From Arboricoccus pini (GTDB lineage Bacteria; Pseudomonadota; Alphaproteobacteria; Geminicoccales; Geminicoccaceae), in assembly GCF_900187945.1 (NCBI RefSeq), contig NZ_FYEH01000011.1:1-64000 (forward strand): DNA of 64,000 nt, read 5' to 3'. Under the pieces are notes generated by a model that had not been told where the DNA came from, did not search any database, and saw only the letters and a list, made by a program, of their open reading frames with translations. The position numbers and the translations under genes were made by a program. This document shows, piece by piece, positions 16,628 to 25,543 of the stretch; the first letter of the stretch is position 1; each line of letters opens with the position of its first letter.

Positions 16628-19474
16628 ATGGCTATGCTCAAGGAGCAGGATCACGGCACCCCTAGTCGTGTCAGCGAGGAGACGGTGTCGCTCACGATCG
16701 ACGGCCAGCCGGTCAGCGTGCCGAAGGGCTCGTCGGTCATGCATGCCGCCAGCCTCATGGGCACGGCGATTCCCAAGCTTTGCGCCACCGACAGCCTCGA
16801 GCCCTTCGGTTCCTGCCGCCTTTGCCTGGTCGAGATCGAGGGGCGGCGCGGCACGCCCGCTTCGTGCACGACGCTGGTCGAGCCGGGCATGAAGGTGACG
16901 ACCCAGAATGACCGGCTGGCCAAGCTCCGCAAGGGTGTCATGGAGCTCTATATCTCCGACCATCCGCTGGATTGCTTGACCTGTAGCGCCAACGGCGATT
17001 GCGAATTGCAGGACATGGCGGGTGCCGTCGGCCTGCGCGAGGTACGCTATGGCTATGACGGCCAGAACCATCTGGGCCAGGCCAAGGACCTCTCGAACCC
17101 ATATTTCCAGTTCGACCCCTCCAAATGCATCGTCTGCTCGCGCTGCGTGCGCGCCTGCGAAGAGGTTCAGGGCACCTTCGCGCTCACGATCGGCGAGCGA
17201 GGCTTCGGCAGCCACGTCTCCCCCGGCATGGACGAGTCGTTCCTTTCCTCCGAATGCGTTTCCTGCGGCGCCTGCGTCCAGGCCTGCCCGACGGCGACGC
17301 TGATCGACAAGAGCGTCGTGGAGCACGGCCAGCCCGACCGCTCGGTGGTCACGACCTGCGCCTATTGCGGCGTCGGCTGTGCCTTCAAGGCGGAGCTCAA
17401 GGGCAATGAGATCGTCCGAATGATGCCCTACAAGGACGGCAAGGCCAATCACGGCCATAGCTGCGTCAAGGGCCGTTTCGCCTGGGGCTATGCGACCCAC
17501 AAGGATCGCATGCTGAAGCCCATGATCAGGAAATCGATCCGCGAGCCCTGGAAGGAGGTCTCCTGGGAGGAGGCCATCGGTTATGCCGCCGCCGAGTTCA
17601 AACGCATCCAGGCCGATCACGGCCGAGGAGCTGTCGGCGGCCTGACCTCCTCGCGCTGTACCAACGAGGAAGCCTATCTGGTCCAAAAGCTGGTCCGTGC
17701 TGCCTTCGGCAATAATAATGTCGATACCTGTGCCCGCGTCTGCCATTCGCCCACCGGCTATGGCCTGAAGACGGCCTTCGGCACGAGCGCCGGGACGCAG
17801 GATTTCGACAGCGTCATGGATAGCGACGTGATCTTCGTGATCGGCGCCAATCCAACCGACGGCCACCCGGTCTTTGGCAGCCGCATGAAGCGCCGCCTGC
17901 GCGAGGGGGCAAGGCTCATCGTCGCCGACCCGAGGCGGATCGACCTTGTGAAATCGCCGCACATCAAGGCCGATTATCACCTCCAGCTGCGACCCGGCAC
18001 CAACGTCGCCCTGGTCAACGCCCTGGCCTACACGGTGATCGAGGAGGGACTGGCCAACATGCGCTTCATCGAGGAGCGCTGCGACCCGGTCGATTTCGCC
18101 GTCTGGCTCGAATTCATCCAAAGGGACGAGAACCGGCCGGAGGCGGTAGCCGAGCGCATCGGCGTCAAGGCAGACGATATCCGTGCCGCTGCCCGCCTCT
18201 ATGCCACCGGCGGCCGGGCCGCCATCTATTATGGACTGGGTGTGACCGAGCACAGCCAGGGCTCGACCATGGTGATGGGCATGGCCAACCTTGCCATGTT
18301 GACGGGCAATATCGGCCGCCGCGGCGTGGGCATTAACCCTCTGCGCGGTCAAAATAATGTCCAGGGCTCCTGCGACATGGGCTCATTCCCCCACGAATTG
18401 CCAGGCTATCGCCACATCTCGGACGAGGTGACCCGCAGGCTCTTCGAGGCGGCTTGGCAGGTCGAGCTCGATGGCGAGCCCGGCTTTCGCATTCCCAACA
18501 TGCTGGATGCCGCGGTCGAGGGCGGCTTCAAGGGCCTCTATGTGCAGGGCGAGGACATCGCCCAGAGCGATCCCAACACGCAGCACGTCACCGCAGCGCT
18601 CGAGAACATGGAATGCGTCGTCGTCCAGGATCTGTTCTTGAACGAGACGGCGAACTACGCCCATGTCTTCCTGCCGGGCTCATCCTTCCTCGAGAAGGAC
18701 GGCACCTTCACGAATGCGGAGCGTCGCATCAGCCGCGTTCGCCAGGCGATCCCGCCCATGGCCGGCTATGCGGACTGGGAAGTGACGATGATGCTCAGCA
18801 ATGCGCTGGGCTACCCCATGCATTACGACCATCCGAGCCAGATCATGGCGGAGATCGCCGCCCTTACCCCGACCTTCAAGGGCGTTTCTTTCGAGCGCTT
18901 GGAGGAGCTGGGCTCGATCCAGTGGCCCTGCAACGACGAGCACCCCACCGGCACGCCCATCATGCACGAGTCGATGTTCGTGCGCGGCAAAGGCAGCTTC
19001 GTCGTCACCGAGTACATCCCGACGGACGAGAAGGTCGGGCCGCGCTTTCCGCTCCTGCTCACCACCGGGCGCATCCTCAGCCATTATAATGTGGGTGCCC
19101 AGACGCGGCGCACCGCGAACACGGCCTGGCATCCGGAGGATCTGCTAGAGATCCACGCCCATGACGCCGAGGAGCGAGGCATTCGCGAGGGCGATTGGGT
19201 GGCGATCCAGTCGCGGGCCGGCGAGACCAGTCTGCGCGCCAAAATCTCCGATCGCGTGCAGCCCGGCGTGGTCTATACGACCTTCCATCATCCGCTGACC
19301 GGCGCCAACGTCATCACCACGGAAAATTCCGACTGGGCTACCAATTGTCCGGAATACAAGGTCACGGCAGTGCAGGTCAGGCTGACCAATACCGTCTCCC
19401 ACTGGCAGGAAGATTATCAGGCTTTCCGCGAGGTGGCGCGACAGGTCGGCCCCGAGGAGATTGCCGCGGAGTGA
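16628..19474 (+). CDS. fdsA: Formate dehydrogenase alpha subunit, Mo-bis-MGD catalytic
   Basis: 948-residue catalytic subunit. N-terminal [2Fe-2S] ferredoxin ligands lie in CATDSLEPFGSCRLCLVEIE. The NuoG-like His/Cys region is DHPLDCLTCSANGDCELQ. Two ferredoxin clusters follow (CIVCSRCVRACEEVQG and CVSCGACVQACP), then the domain cluster CAYCGVGCAF. The Mo ligand is Cys, in DTCARVCHSPTG; there is no in-frame TGA, so it is not a selenoprotein. The C-terminal dinucleotide-binding domain has LLLTTGRILSHYNVGAQTRR. The ATG at 16628 follows GGGAGAGAG; upstream frame residues overlap fdsB and were dropped. Confidence 0.94.
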   Translation: MAMLKEQDHGTPSRVSEETVSLTIDGQPVSVPKGSSVMHAASLMGTAIPKLCATDSLEPFGSCRLCLVEIEGRRGTPASCTTLVEPGMKVTTQNDRLAKLRKGVMELYISDHPLDCLTCSANGDCELQDMAGAVGLREVRYGYDGQNHLGQAKDLSNPYFQFDPSKCIVCSRCVRACEEVQGTFALTIGERGFGSHVSPGMDESFLSSECVSCGACVQACPTATLIDKSVVEHGQPDRSVVTTCAYCGVGCAFKAELKGNEIVRMMPYKDGKANHGHSCVKGRFAWGYATHKDRMLKPMIRKSIREPWKEVSWEEAIGYAAAEFKRIQADHGRGAVGGLTSSRCTNEEAYLVQKLVRAAFGNNNVDTCARVCHSPTGYGLKTAFGTSAGTQDFDSVMDSDVIFVIGANPTDGHPVFGSRMKRRLREGARLIVADPRRIDLVKSPHIKADYHLQLRPGTNVALVNALAYTVIEEGLANMRFIEERCDPVDFAVWLEFIQRDENRPEAVAERIGVKADDIRAAARLYATGGRAAIYYGLGVTEHSQGSTMVMGMANLAMLTGNIGRRGVGINPLRGQNNVQGSCDMGSFPHELPGYRHISDEVTRRLFEAAWQVELDGEPGFRIPNMLDAAVEGGFKGLYVQGEDIAQSDPNTQHVTAALENMECVVVQDLFLNETANYAHVFLPGSSFLEKDGTFTNAERRISRVRQAIPPMAGYADWEVTMMLSNALGYPMHYDHPSQIMAEIAALTPTFKGVSFERLEELGSIQWPCNDEHPTGTPIMHESMFVRGKGSFVVTEYIPTDEKVGPRFPLLLTTGRILSHYNVGAQTRRTANTAWHPEDLLEIHAHDAEERGIREGDWVAIQSRAGETSLRAKISDRVQPGVVYTTFHHPLTGANVITTENSDWATNCPEYKVTAVQVRLTNTVSHWQEDYQAFREVARQVGPEEIAAE

Positions 19475-19571
19475 GCTTGTCCGTGCGGCGGCCGGCCCGG
19501 TAACGGACGGCTGACTTCTCAAGCCTTAAAGGAGATCGTCAATTTCCAGCGCATCGTCCATCGATCGCCTG

Positions 19572-19835
19572 GTGGTGATGGCCAACCAGATCGCGACATT
19601 CTTCGCCTCCAAGCCTTTCGCTGAAGGAGTGAGCCAAACCGCCGATCACATTCGTCAGTTTTGGGACCCACGCATGCGAGCCAGCCTTTGCGCTCACCTA
19701 GAAGCTGGCGGTGTCGGCCTGTCGCCGCTGGCGCTTGCCGCCGCCCGGGAACTTGCATGCCAGCCGGCGCCGCCGCATGATCCTGTGACCTGGACGAGCC
19801 GTGATAGCACCGAGGCGGATGCTGGATATCCTTAA
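19572..19835 (+). CDS. fdsD: Formate dehydrogenase delta subunit
   Basis: 87-residue small protein of the FdsD family, needed for assembly or stability of the FdsGBA complex. Family features are MANQIATFFAS near the N-terminus, HIRQFWDPRMRASL in the middle and GLSPLALAAAREL. The listed start is GTG 19572 (GTG GTG ATG follow each other), but the only good ribosome site, AAAGGAG at about 19528-19534, lies nearly 40 bp upstream. It stands at a proper distance from an in-frame ATT at 19542 that would give a family-like N-terminus, SSASSIDRLVV. The true start may be that ATT. fdsC (FdhD-like) is not next to it, unlike in common fdsGBACD operons. Confidence 0.85.
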   Translation: MVMANQIATFFASKPFAEGVSQTADHIRQFWDPRMRASLCAHLEAGGVGLSPLALAAARELACQPAPPHDPVTWTSRDSTEADAGYP

Positions 19836-19961
19836 GGCTGAATTACCGATCTTGTACTAGCCGAGTGGTTGGCTTACCTGCGTGCGGACGGGATGTTTCC
19901 TCGTCACAGTGCTCAACGCGACCGTGTCGCACGGTCGGAGCCCATATGGCGAGATATAGGC

Positions 19962-21158
19962 ATGATCCGCATTGGCTATGGTAAGCACGGGCAGGTACAG
20001 ACCGCCGTCGAACAATGCAGGAAGGCGCTTGGTCCAGGCGCGCCGCATTTGCTGTTGGCATTTTGCGGCGGCAAGCATGCGCCGGCCGAAGCCATGGCGG
20101 CCATCCGCGAGAATTTCGGCGCGGACGTACCGGTCGTCGGCGGGTCGGCTGCCGGCGCCATCGCCAGGACCGGTCTTGGATATACCGGCCTTGAGATCGC
20201 CATAGCCGCCTTCGACGACGTCGAGACCCTCCCCTCCCTGCACGTCGCCCACGGCATGGACAGTGGCGAGTTCGAGGCCGGCGAGCGGCTCGGACAATCG
20301 ATAGGGACGGCCGCCAGCGACGGCGCCGTTGTCCTCCTCTTCTATGACAGTGTTGCCGCGCACGAGCCGCTGAGACTGCATAATGCCAGCACATTGCTGC
20401 GCGGCATCAACGCCGGGCTCGCCGGCAAAAGCGTGCGTCTCATCGGCGGCGGCACGCTTACCAACCTTAACCTCTCCGATGGCTGGGTGTTCGACGGTAC
20501 GCAAGCCTGCAAACATGCGGCCGTTGCCCTCGTCTTTCCGCCCTCGGTCGTCGAGGAGACGCGTATCCTCCATGGCTGCCGGCCGGTCAGCACCTTCATG
20601 AAGATCACCAGCATCGACGAGGCAGAGGTCTTCGAACTCGACGGCGAGCCAGCGCTCCAGGTAATCGAAAGCAAGCTTGGCATCTCGGTCGGCGATGGCG
20701 CTGGCGAGGCGCTTTCCTTGATCGCCACCTTGGGTGAGAAGCATGGCGACCTTTATGCGCCCTATGACGAGAACAGCTATGTCAACCGGCTGATCCTCCG
20801 CGCCGATCCGAACAAGGGCTCGATCACGCTGTTCGAAGAGGATTTCAAGCTTGGCTCGACGGTGCAGATCATGGGACGCGACAATGCCTTAATGCTGGAC
20901 AGCGTGCGCGACGGCGTCGCAGCGCTCAATGAACGCCTGCCCCATCTCGATCCCTTTCTCGTGCTCTACATCGACTGCGCCGGGCGCGGCAGCGTGCGCA
21001 GCGGTGCGCCCGTCGAGGAGGCCCAGCTCGTGGTCGATGGCCTGGGCGGACAGACGCCGATGCTCGGTTTCTACTCGGGCGTCGAGGTAGCCCCGGTAGC
21101 TGGCCAGAGCCGGCCGCTCGACTGGACGGGGGTTCTAACTGTACTCGCGATACGATGA
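19962..21158 (+). CDS. FIST-domain signal-sensing protein
   Basis: 398-residue soluble protein with FIST_N (about residues 30-220) and FIST_C (about 225-370) domains, thought to bind small ligands such as amino acids. Family-like stretches are LLLAFCGGKHAPAEAM, VVGGSAAGAIARTGLGY, GGGTLTNLNLSDGWVFDG and the C-terminal LYIDCAGRG followed by MLGFYSGVEVAPV. The ATG at 19962 was preferred to one at 19869 because the earlier residues do not fit. It overlaps the next gene, a histidine kinase, by 4 bp, so the two probably form a ligand sensor and transmitter pair. Confidence 0.9.
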   Translation: MIRIGYGKHGQVQTAVEQCRKALGPGAPHLLLAFCGGKHAPAEAMAAIRENFGADVPVVGGSAAGAIARTGLGYTGLEIAIAAFDDVETLPSLHVAHGMDSGEFEAGERLGQSIGTAASDGAVVLLFYDSVAAHEPLRLHNASTLLRGINAGLAGKSVRLIGGGTLTNLNLSDGWVFDGTQACKHAAVALVFPPSVVEETRILHGCRPVSTFMKITSIDEAEVFELDGEPALQVIESKLGISVGDGAGEALSLIATLGEKHGDLYAPYDENSYVNRLILRADPNKGSITLFEEDFKLGSTVQIMGRDNALMLDSVRDGVAALNERLPHLDPFLVLYIDCAGRGSVRSGAPVEEAQLVVDGLGGQTPMLGFYSGVEVAPVAGQSRPLDWTGVLTVLAIR

Positions 21159-22522
21159 CCACCGAGGGGGATCCGGCCTCTGAACTGGCTCGGGCCCTAG
21201 CCTACTACAAGCAGGAATGCGATGCCCTGGGCGCGCGTCTCCTGCGCATGCAGGAGGAGCAGAGCCAGTATTACCGCGAGGCGCGCCGCAGTCAGGTGGT
21301 CGCCAAGCTGGTCCGCGAAGCCAACCAAATCGCCGACAGGACGCCGGAGGCAGAGCAGATCGGTTATCAGGTCCTCGAGATCGTCGTCGAGAATACGAGC
21401 TGCGACGGGGCGGCGATCCTCGTGGAGGATCCGATCGACAGCCGTGGCTTCAAGATCTGCGACATGCTGGGCATGAATCACCATGCCGACACCTCATTGA
21501 GCCTGTCGACCGTACCCGCCTTCTGCTTCACGAGTTCGCGCGAGCCCCCCAACAGCGCGGCCCAGGAACTGATGCGGTTCTTGGAGTTCCCATTTCTCCT
21601 TTGGGCCTATGACCGCACTACCGGCTACGCCATGGTCATCACCAACCACTCGGAGGCCAACGTGAATCGCGCCTTCGAGGCGCGCGACCGGATGCTGATC
21701 GAGGGCGCGCTTTCGATCTATCTCGACGTGGTGGCACGCAAGCAAGCGCACAGCAAAGTGCGCGAGGCGATGCGCCTGGCGGAGCAGGCCAATCTCACCA
21801 AGGAGGCCTTCCTCGCCACGCTCAGCCATGAATTACGCACACCCTTGAACGCCATCCTGGGCTTGGCAGATATCATGAGCGGCAAGACCCAGCGCGGTCT
21901 GTCCCTGGAGGACTGCCAAAGCTATGCGGCCGAGATCGGCCAGTCAGGTCGGCATCTCCTGCGCCTCATCAACGACATTCTCGATTATTCGAGCATCGGC
22001 CAGGGCAAGCTGACCCTGCAACCGGAATGGATGCGTCTGTCGCAAGGTGTGGGCGCCGCCGTCCGGGCAGCACAGGGTGTAGCCTCTCAGCGTGACGTGG
22101 CGCTTGCCGCTGGTCACATCGATCCGGGGATCGGCGTCTTCGTCGACACGGTACGGTTTCGGCAGATCATGGATAATCTGATCGGCAATGCCATCAAGTT
22201 CACGCCCTCGGGCGGCAGCGTTCGCGTTGAACTGCGCCAGCCGGCGGAAGGAGGTCTGCATATCGAGGTGATCGATACCGGGATCGGAATGTCGCCCGAC
22301 GATATCGAGATTGCCCTGGCGGCTTTCGGCCAGGTCGACAGCGCCTTGAGCCGGCGATCGTCCGGCACGGGCCTGGGCCTGCCCATCACGGTCGGCCTCA
22401 TAGAAGCGCATGGCGGCCATCTGGTCGTCCAAAGCGAGTCCGGCCAGGGCAGCACCTTGCGTGTCGTCCTGCCCGCCAACCGCGTTCGCCTGCCCGAGGC
22501 AACACTCGACCCCGCTGACTGA
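21155..22522 (+). CDS. Soluble hybrid-free histidine kinase with GAF-like input
   Basis: 455-residue sensor kinase without membrane segments. A coiled N-terminus (residues 1-60) is followed by a GAF-like region (about 60-190). The dimerisation domain is FLATLSHELRTPLNAILGL with phospho-acceptor His about 225. HATPase_c follows with DNLIGNAIKFTPSGG (N box), DTGIGMSPDDI (G1) and GTGLGLPITVGLIEAHGG (G2). There is no receiver domain, and no adjacent regulator gene belongs to it. Translational coupling to the FIST gene suggests that FIST ligand state controls it. The PleD-like gene 1.5 kb on is a possible partner, by proximity only. Confidence 0.9.
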   Translation: MTTEGDPASELARALAYYKQECDALGARLLRMQEEQSQYYREARRSQVVAKLVREANQIADRTPEAEQIGYQVLEIVVENTSCDGAAILVEDPIDSRGFKICDMLGMNHHADTSLSLSTVPAFCFTSSREPPNSAAQELMRFLEFPFLLWAYDRTTGYAMVITNHSEANVNRAFEARDRMLIEGALSIYLDVVARKQAHSKVREAMRLAEQANLTKEAFLATLSHELRTPLNAILGLADIMSGKTQRGLSLEDCQSYAAEIGQSGRHLLRLINDILDYSSIGQGKLTLQPEWMRLSQGVGAAVRAAQGVASQRDVALAAGHIDPGIGVFVDTVRFRQIMDNLIGNAIKFTPSGGSVRVELRQPAEGGLHIEVIDTGIGMSPDDIEIALAAFGQVDSALSRRSSGTGLGLPITVGLIEAHGGHLVVQSESGQGSTLRVVLPANRVRLPEATLDPAD

Positions 22523-22527
22523 CCCCG

Positions 22528-22561
22528 TTCAACGCCGTCGCCCCGCAACGGCGACGTTGAA
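22528..22561. terminator. Hairpin between convergent kinase and desaturase genes
   Basis: TTCAAC and GTCGCC pair with GGCGAC and GTTGAA, giving a 12-bp stem with a 3-nt bulge and a 7-nt loop. There is no T-run. Its place directly after the kinase stop and before the converging desaturase stop supports a terminator role. Confidence 0.5.
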
Positions 22562-22585
22562 TGATGTCAGGCACGCGATCCGGTC

Positions 22586-23782
22586 TCAATGCTGCCAATC
22601 CGGCAGGGCATCGCGAGGAGTCGCGGCCAGGGTGCCGAGATTTTCGTCGATGGCGCTAAAGAGGCCCCAGTTCTCGCCATAATTAATGGGAAAGCCCGGG
22701 CAGCCGGCGTCGACGTCGTTCTGGCGACTATGGATATAGCTGGTCCACTCGCCAGCCGGGCGGCGATGGTGAAAGTCGTGACAAGGGGCATCACCCACCA
22801 GCACGGTCAGGCGCACGAACAGCTGGACCGTCAGCATGTTAGCCCACCAGCCGCTCCAGGCGAGAAGGCCCGCGGCCGTGGTCGCCGCCATCTCGGGTGG
22901 CTGCGCGCCGGGAAAGACGCCAGCTGTGGCAAGGCAAATGAACTCACGGCCACGAGCCGCGATCAAGGCCGGCTCGGGAAAGCGATGCTCACAGAGGATC
23001 CGGCCGATCGTCGCCAACTGCAAAAGCAGGGTTACGGGCAGAACCCAGACCAGCAGGAAGGGCAAAAGCAGTCCGCTTGCCGCGGCAAGGGCGAAGGAGC
23101 CGGCCCAAAAGCCGATCGAGACCAGATTATGGGTCCGGTCGGGCGACGTCGTCGCGGCCTTGAGCCGGCGGTACAGAAAGCGCACGTGGAAGCTGGGTGA
23201 AAAGACCACATTCAAGAGAACCCGGCGCCAGAGTTCGCCTTTGCTCAAGGATGGTTCGAGCCGGCACATGCCGAGCACGAAATCGGCGAACTCATCGTCC
23301 TCCGTCAACAATTTGCGGGCATTATGGTGCATCATGTGCTCTTGACGGTAAGCATCGAAATGTTTGAAAAGAAATAAGGCGGAAATAAGACGACCGACAT
23401 CGCGGTTGTGTTTCTTTTCCTTGAAAACGGCTCCGTGACCGCAATGATGAAAAATAACGACCTGGAAAAGACCCAGGCCGGAAGTCGTCAATGTCAGAGA
23501 GATGAATAGCATCAGGCTAAAGATCAGCGTGTCGTCGGCTATGAAAGCTGCGGCCCCCAAGCCGATGCCCGCCACCATGAGACCGATTGCTTCATGCACG
23601 TAATGCGTGGCGGGAAGAGCAGGCGCTGCTTCTCCCGGCGCGGGTCGCGCGGTCAGCCAAGTCAGGAACGGCTGGATCGTGCCCGGAAGCCGATTGGCCA
23701 TGGCCGTTCGGGGATCGAGCTGATAGCCAGCCTGGCTTTTCTGCTCGGTGATTGTATGAACATCGGCGAGGATCGATGACAC
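22586..23782 (-). CDS. Membrane fatty acid desaturase
   Basis: 398-residue integral membrane di-iron desaturase that introduces a double bond into an acyl chain. The three histidine boxes are present: HHCGHG (about residues 112-117), HMMHHN (about 149-154) and HDFHHR (late C-terminal part). Hydrophobic helices flank them (AIGLMVAGIGLGAAAFIA, LIFSLMLFISLTL and a region about 230-270). The regiospecificity cannot be deduced. A role in membrane-lipid adjustment is likely. It converges on the kinase gene and diverges from nothing nearby; its 281-bp upstream gap is AT-rich and holds its promoter. Confidence 0.88.
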   Translation of the reverse strand: MSSILADVHTITEQKSQAGYQLDPRTAMANRLPGTIQPFLTWLTARPAPGEAAPALPATHYVHEAIGLMVAGIGLGAAAFIADDTLIFSLMLFISLTLTTSGLGLFQVVIFHHCGHGAVFKEKKHNRDVGRLISALFLFKHFDAYRQEHMMHHNARKLLTEDDEFADFVLGMCRLEPSLSKGELWRRVLLNVVFSPSFHVRFLYRRLKAATTSPDRTHNLVSIGFWAGSFALAAASGLLLPFLLVWVLPVTLLLQLATIGRILCEHRFPEPALIAARGREFICLATAGVFPGAQPPEMAATTAAGLLAWSGWWANMLTVQLFVRLTVLVGDAPCHDFHHRRPAGEWTSYIHSRQNDVDAGCPGFPINYGENWGLFSAIDENLGTLAATPRDALPDWQH

Positions 23783-24063
23783 TTTGGCCCTCCTTTAGGG
23801 TCTCAACTAGCTCGTATGCGGTAACCTCGGCAGGCTAGAATTCCTGTTAAGCCCGAGCTGTACCGCGCATGACACGACAGACAGAAAGTCAACACCATAG
23901 GTTTACAAACCCAGGGTGTCACAACGCTAAAAAGCTAGCGTGCAGGAATTCATACGAGCAAGATTAATCGCTGCGAACGCAGACTTAGAGTTGCATTCAA
24001 CTTAGCAAACGAATCTAAATCAGAGTTTATCTAAAGTTCAACCCTGGATTGATATACCGCCAG

Positions 24064-25425
24064 TCAAGGCGCCATTGAGATGCAATTGCGCCCAGCCGAC
24101 TTGGCGGCATAGAGAGCACGATCCGCGCGCCTGATCAGCGCATCGCCATCTGTGTTGGCTACAGTGGCGATGGCCACGCCGACGCTTACGGTGACATGCA
24201 GGCCGCGCGCCGCTTCGACGTCAAATCGGCTCTCGTCGATCCGCCTGCGCAGGCGTGCTGCCACACTCGCTATCTCTTCATCCGACATGCCGACGATGAC
24301 GATGATGAACTCCTCGCCGCCCAGCCGTGCCGCGAGGTCGACGATGCGCGTCTCCTCGCTCATCATTCGCGCCACCTGCAAGAGCACGCCATCGCCGACG
24401 GCATGACCAAACCGGTCATTGAATTCTTTGAATCGATCGATATCGATGAGCAGGACGGCCACGCGCGCGAAGGGCTCGGCGGCAAGCTGACTATCGAGAT
24501 GTCGGCGGAAATAGCGCCGATTATAGAGTCCTGTCAGTGGATCGACGAGTGCCAGACGCATGGCGTCGTCGAGGTCCTGCCGTAGACGATCTTGGTAGAG
24601 CTTGCGACGAATGAGATTGCGCGCCCGGACGCGCAATTCGTTAATGTCCAGCGGCCGCACGATCCAGTCATTGGCGCCGAGATCGATGCCGCGCAAAATA
24701 ACGTCGCGCTGATCCGCCTCGGCCACCAGTAGAAGGGGCACATCCCGTCCGAGGGGCGCGGCGCGCAGCCGCGAGGCCAGTCGAAGTGGATCGCCCGTGC
24801 CCAGTGATAGATTGATGACCACAAGATCGAGCGCGACGTTCCGCAGACAGTGCAGCGTCTCGTGTTCATCGCCCGCCCGCATGCAGCTGATACCTTCGTC
24901 GGCCAAAGCCTGGGTGATGCGCTCCGCACCCAGGTCCCAGTCATCGACCAGCAATGCACGTGTCGCCTCGACGCTCACCGCGCCCGGTCCATCGCCCTCG
25001 ATCAGGCCCAGCGAATGCGATGTCTCCCAACGAGCCTGCCACTCGTCGGAGAGCCTCTTTAGACGCACCAGGCTGCGCACCCTTGCCATGGTCGTGGCGG
25101 CCTCGATCGGTCGGGTCAGGAAGTCGTCGGCGCCACATTCGAGACCGCGCAGCTTGGCGGCAGACCCGTCCAGCGCCGTGACCATGATGACCGGGATTTG
25201 TGCCGTTCCTACATTGCGCTTGAGTTGGCGGCAGACCTCATAGCCATCCATGCCTGGCATCATGACATCGAGGATGATGACATCTGGATGCCAGACGGCC
25301 GCCTTTTCCAGCGCCTCGGGGCCGTTGATGGCAGTAGCCACCTCGTAATAATCCTGGGAGGCCATCACGCTGAGGAGGCGGACATTCGCCTCCGTATCGT
25401 CGACGACCAGAATGCGCGCCGTCAT
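24064..25425 (-). CDS. PleD-like response regulator diguanylate cyclase
   Basis: 453 residues: REC1, REC2, GGDEF. REC1 (residues about 1-125) has VVDD and the phospho-acceptor in ILDVMMPGMDGYEV. REC2 (about 155-275) starts ALLVDDWD, but the acceptor position is Asn (VVINLSL) and the conserved Thr and Lys are Ala and Arg, so it is a degenerate receiver that probably serves as a dimerisation adaptor, as in Caulobacter PleD. The GGDEF domain (about 290-450) has an intact GGEEF with the inhibitory RxxD site (RIVD) five residues upstream. It makes cyclic di-GMP when REC1 is phosphorylated. Confidence 0.93.
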   Translation of the reverse strand: MTARILVVDDTEANVRLLSVMASQDYYEVATAINGPEALEKAAVWHPDVIILDVMMPGMDGYEVCRQLKRNVGTAQIPVIMVTALDGSAAKLRGLECGADDFLTRPIEAATTMARVRSLVRLKRLSDEWQARWETSHSLGLIEGDGPGAVSVEATRALLVDDWDLGAERITQALADEGISCMRAGDEHETLHCLRNVALDLVVINLSLGTGDPLRLASRLRAAPLGRDVPLLLVAEADQRDVILRGIDLGANDWIVRPLDINELRVRARNLIRRKLYQDRLRQDLDDAMRLALVDPLTGLYNRRYFRRHLDSQLAAEPFARVAVLLIDIDRFKEFNDRFGHAVGDGVLLQVARMMSEETRIVDLAARLGGEEFIIVIVGMSDEEIASVAARLRRRIDESRFDVEAARGLHVTVSVGVAIATVANTDGDALIRRADRALYAAKSAGRNCISMAP

Positions 25426-25543
25426 GAAAGCCCCTTTAGTTCCGTCTCGCGGTGAGAGCTCTCATCGATTTGGAAGCTTCGTCAGGAAGCGTGGTCCGAT
25501 AAACCAGTTAAGAATCAATCCTACAGTAGGCATGACGCATGTT

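Noticed and set aside
16544-18352. 602-codon minus-strand frame
   Set aside because: Shadow of fdsA, which has complete cluster and molybdenum motifs.
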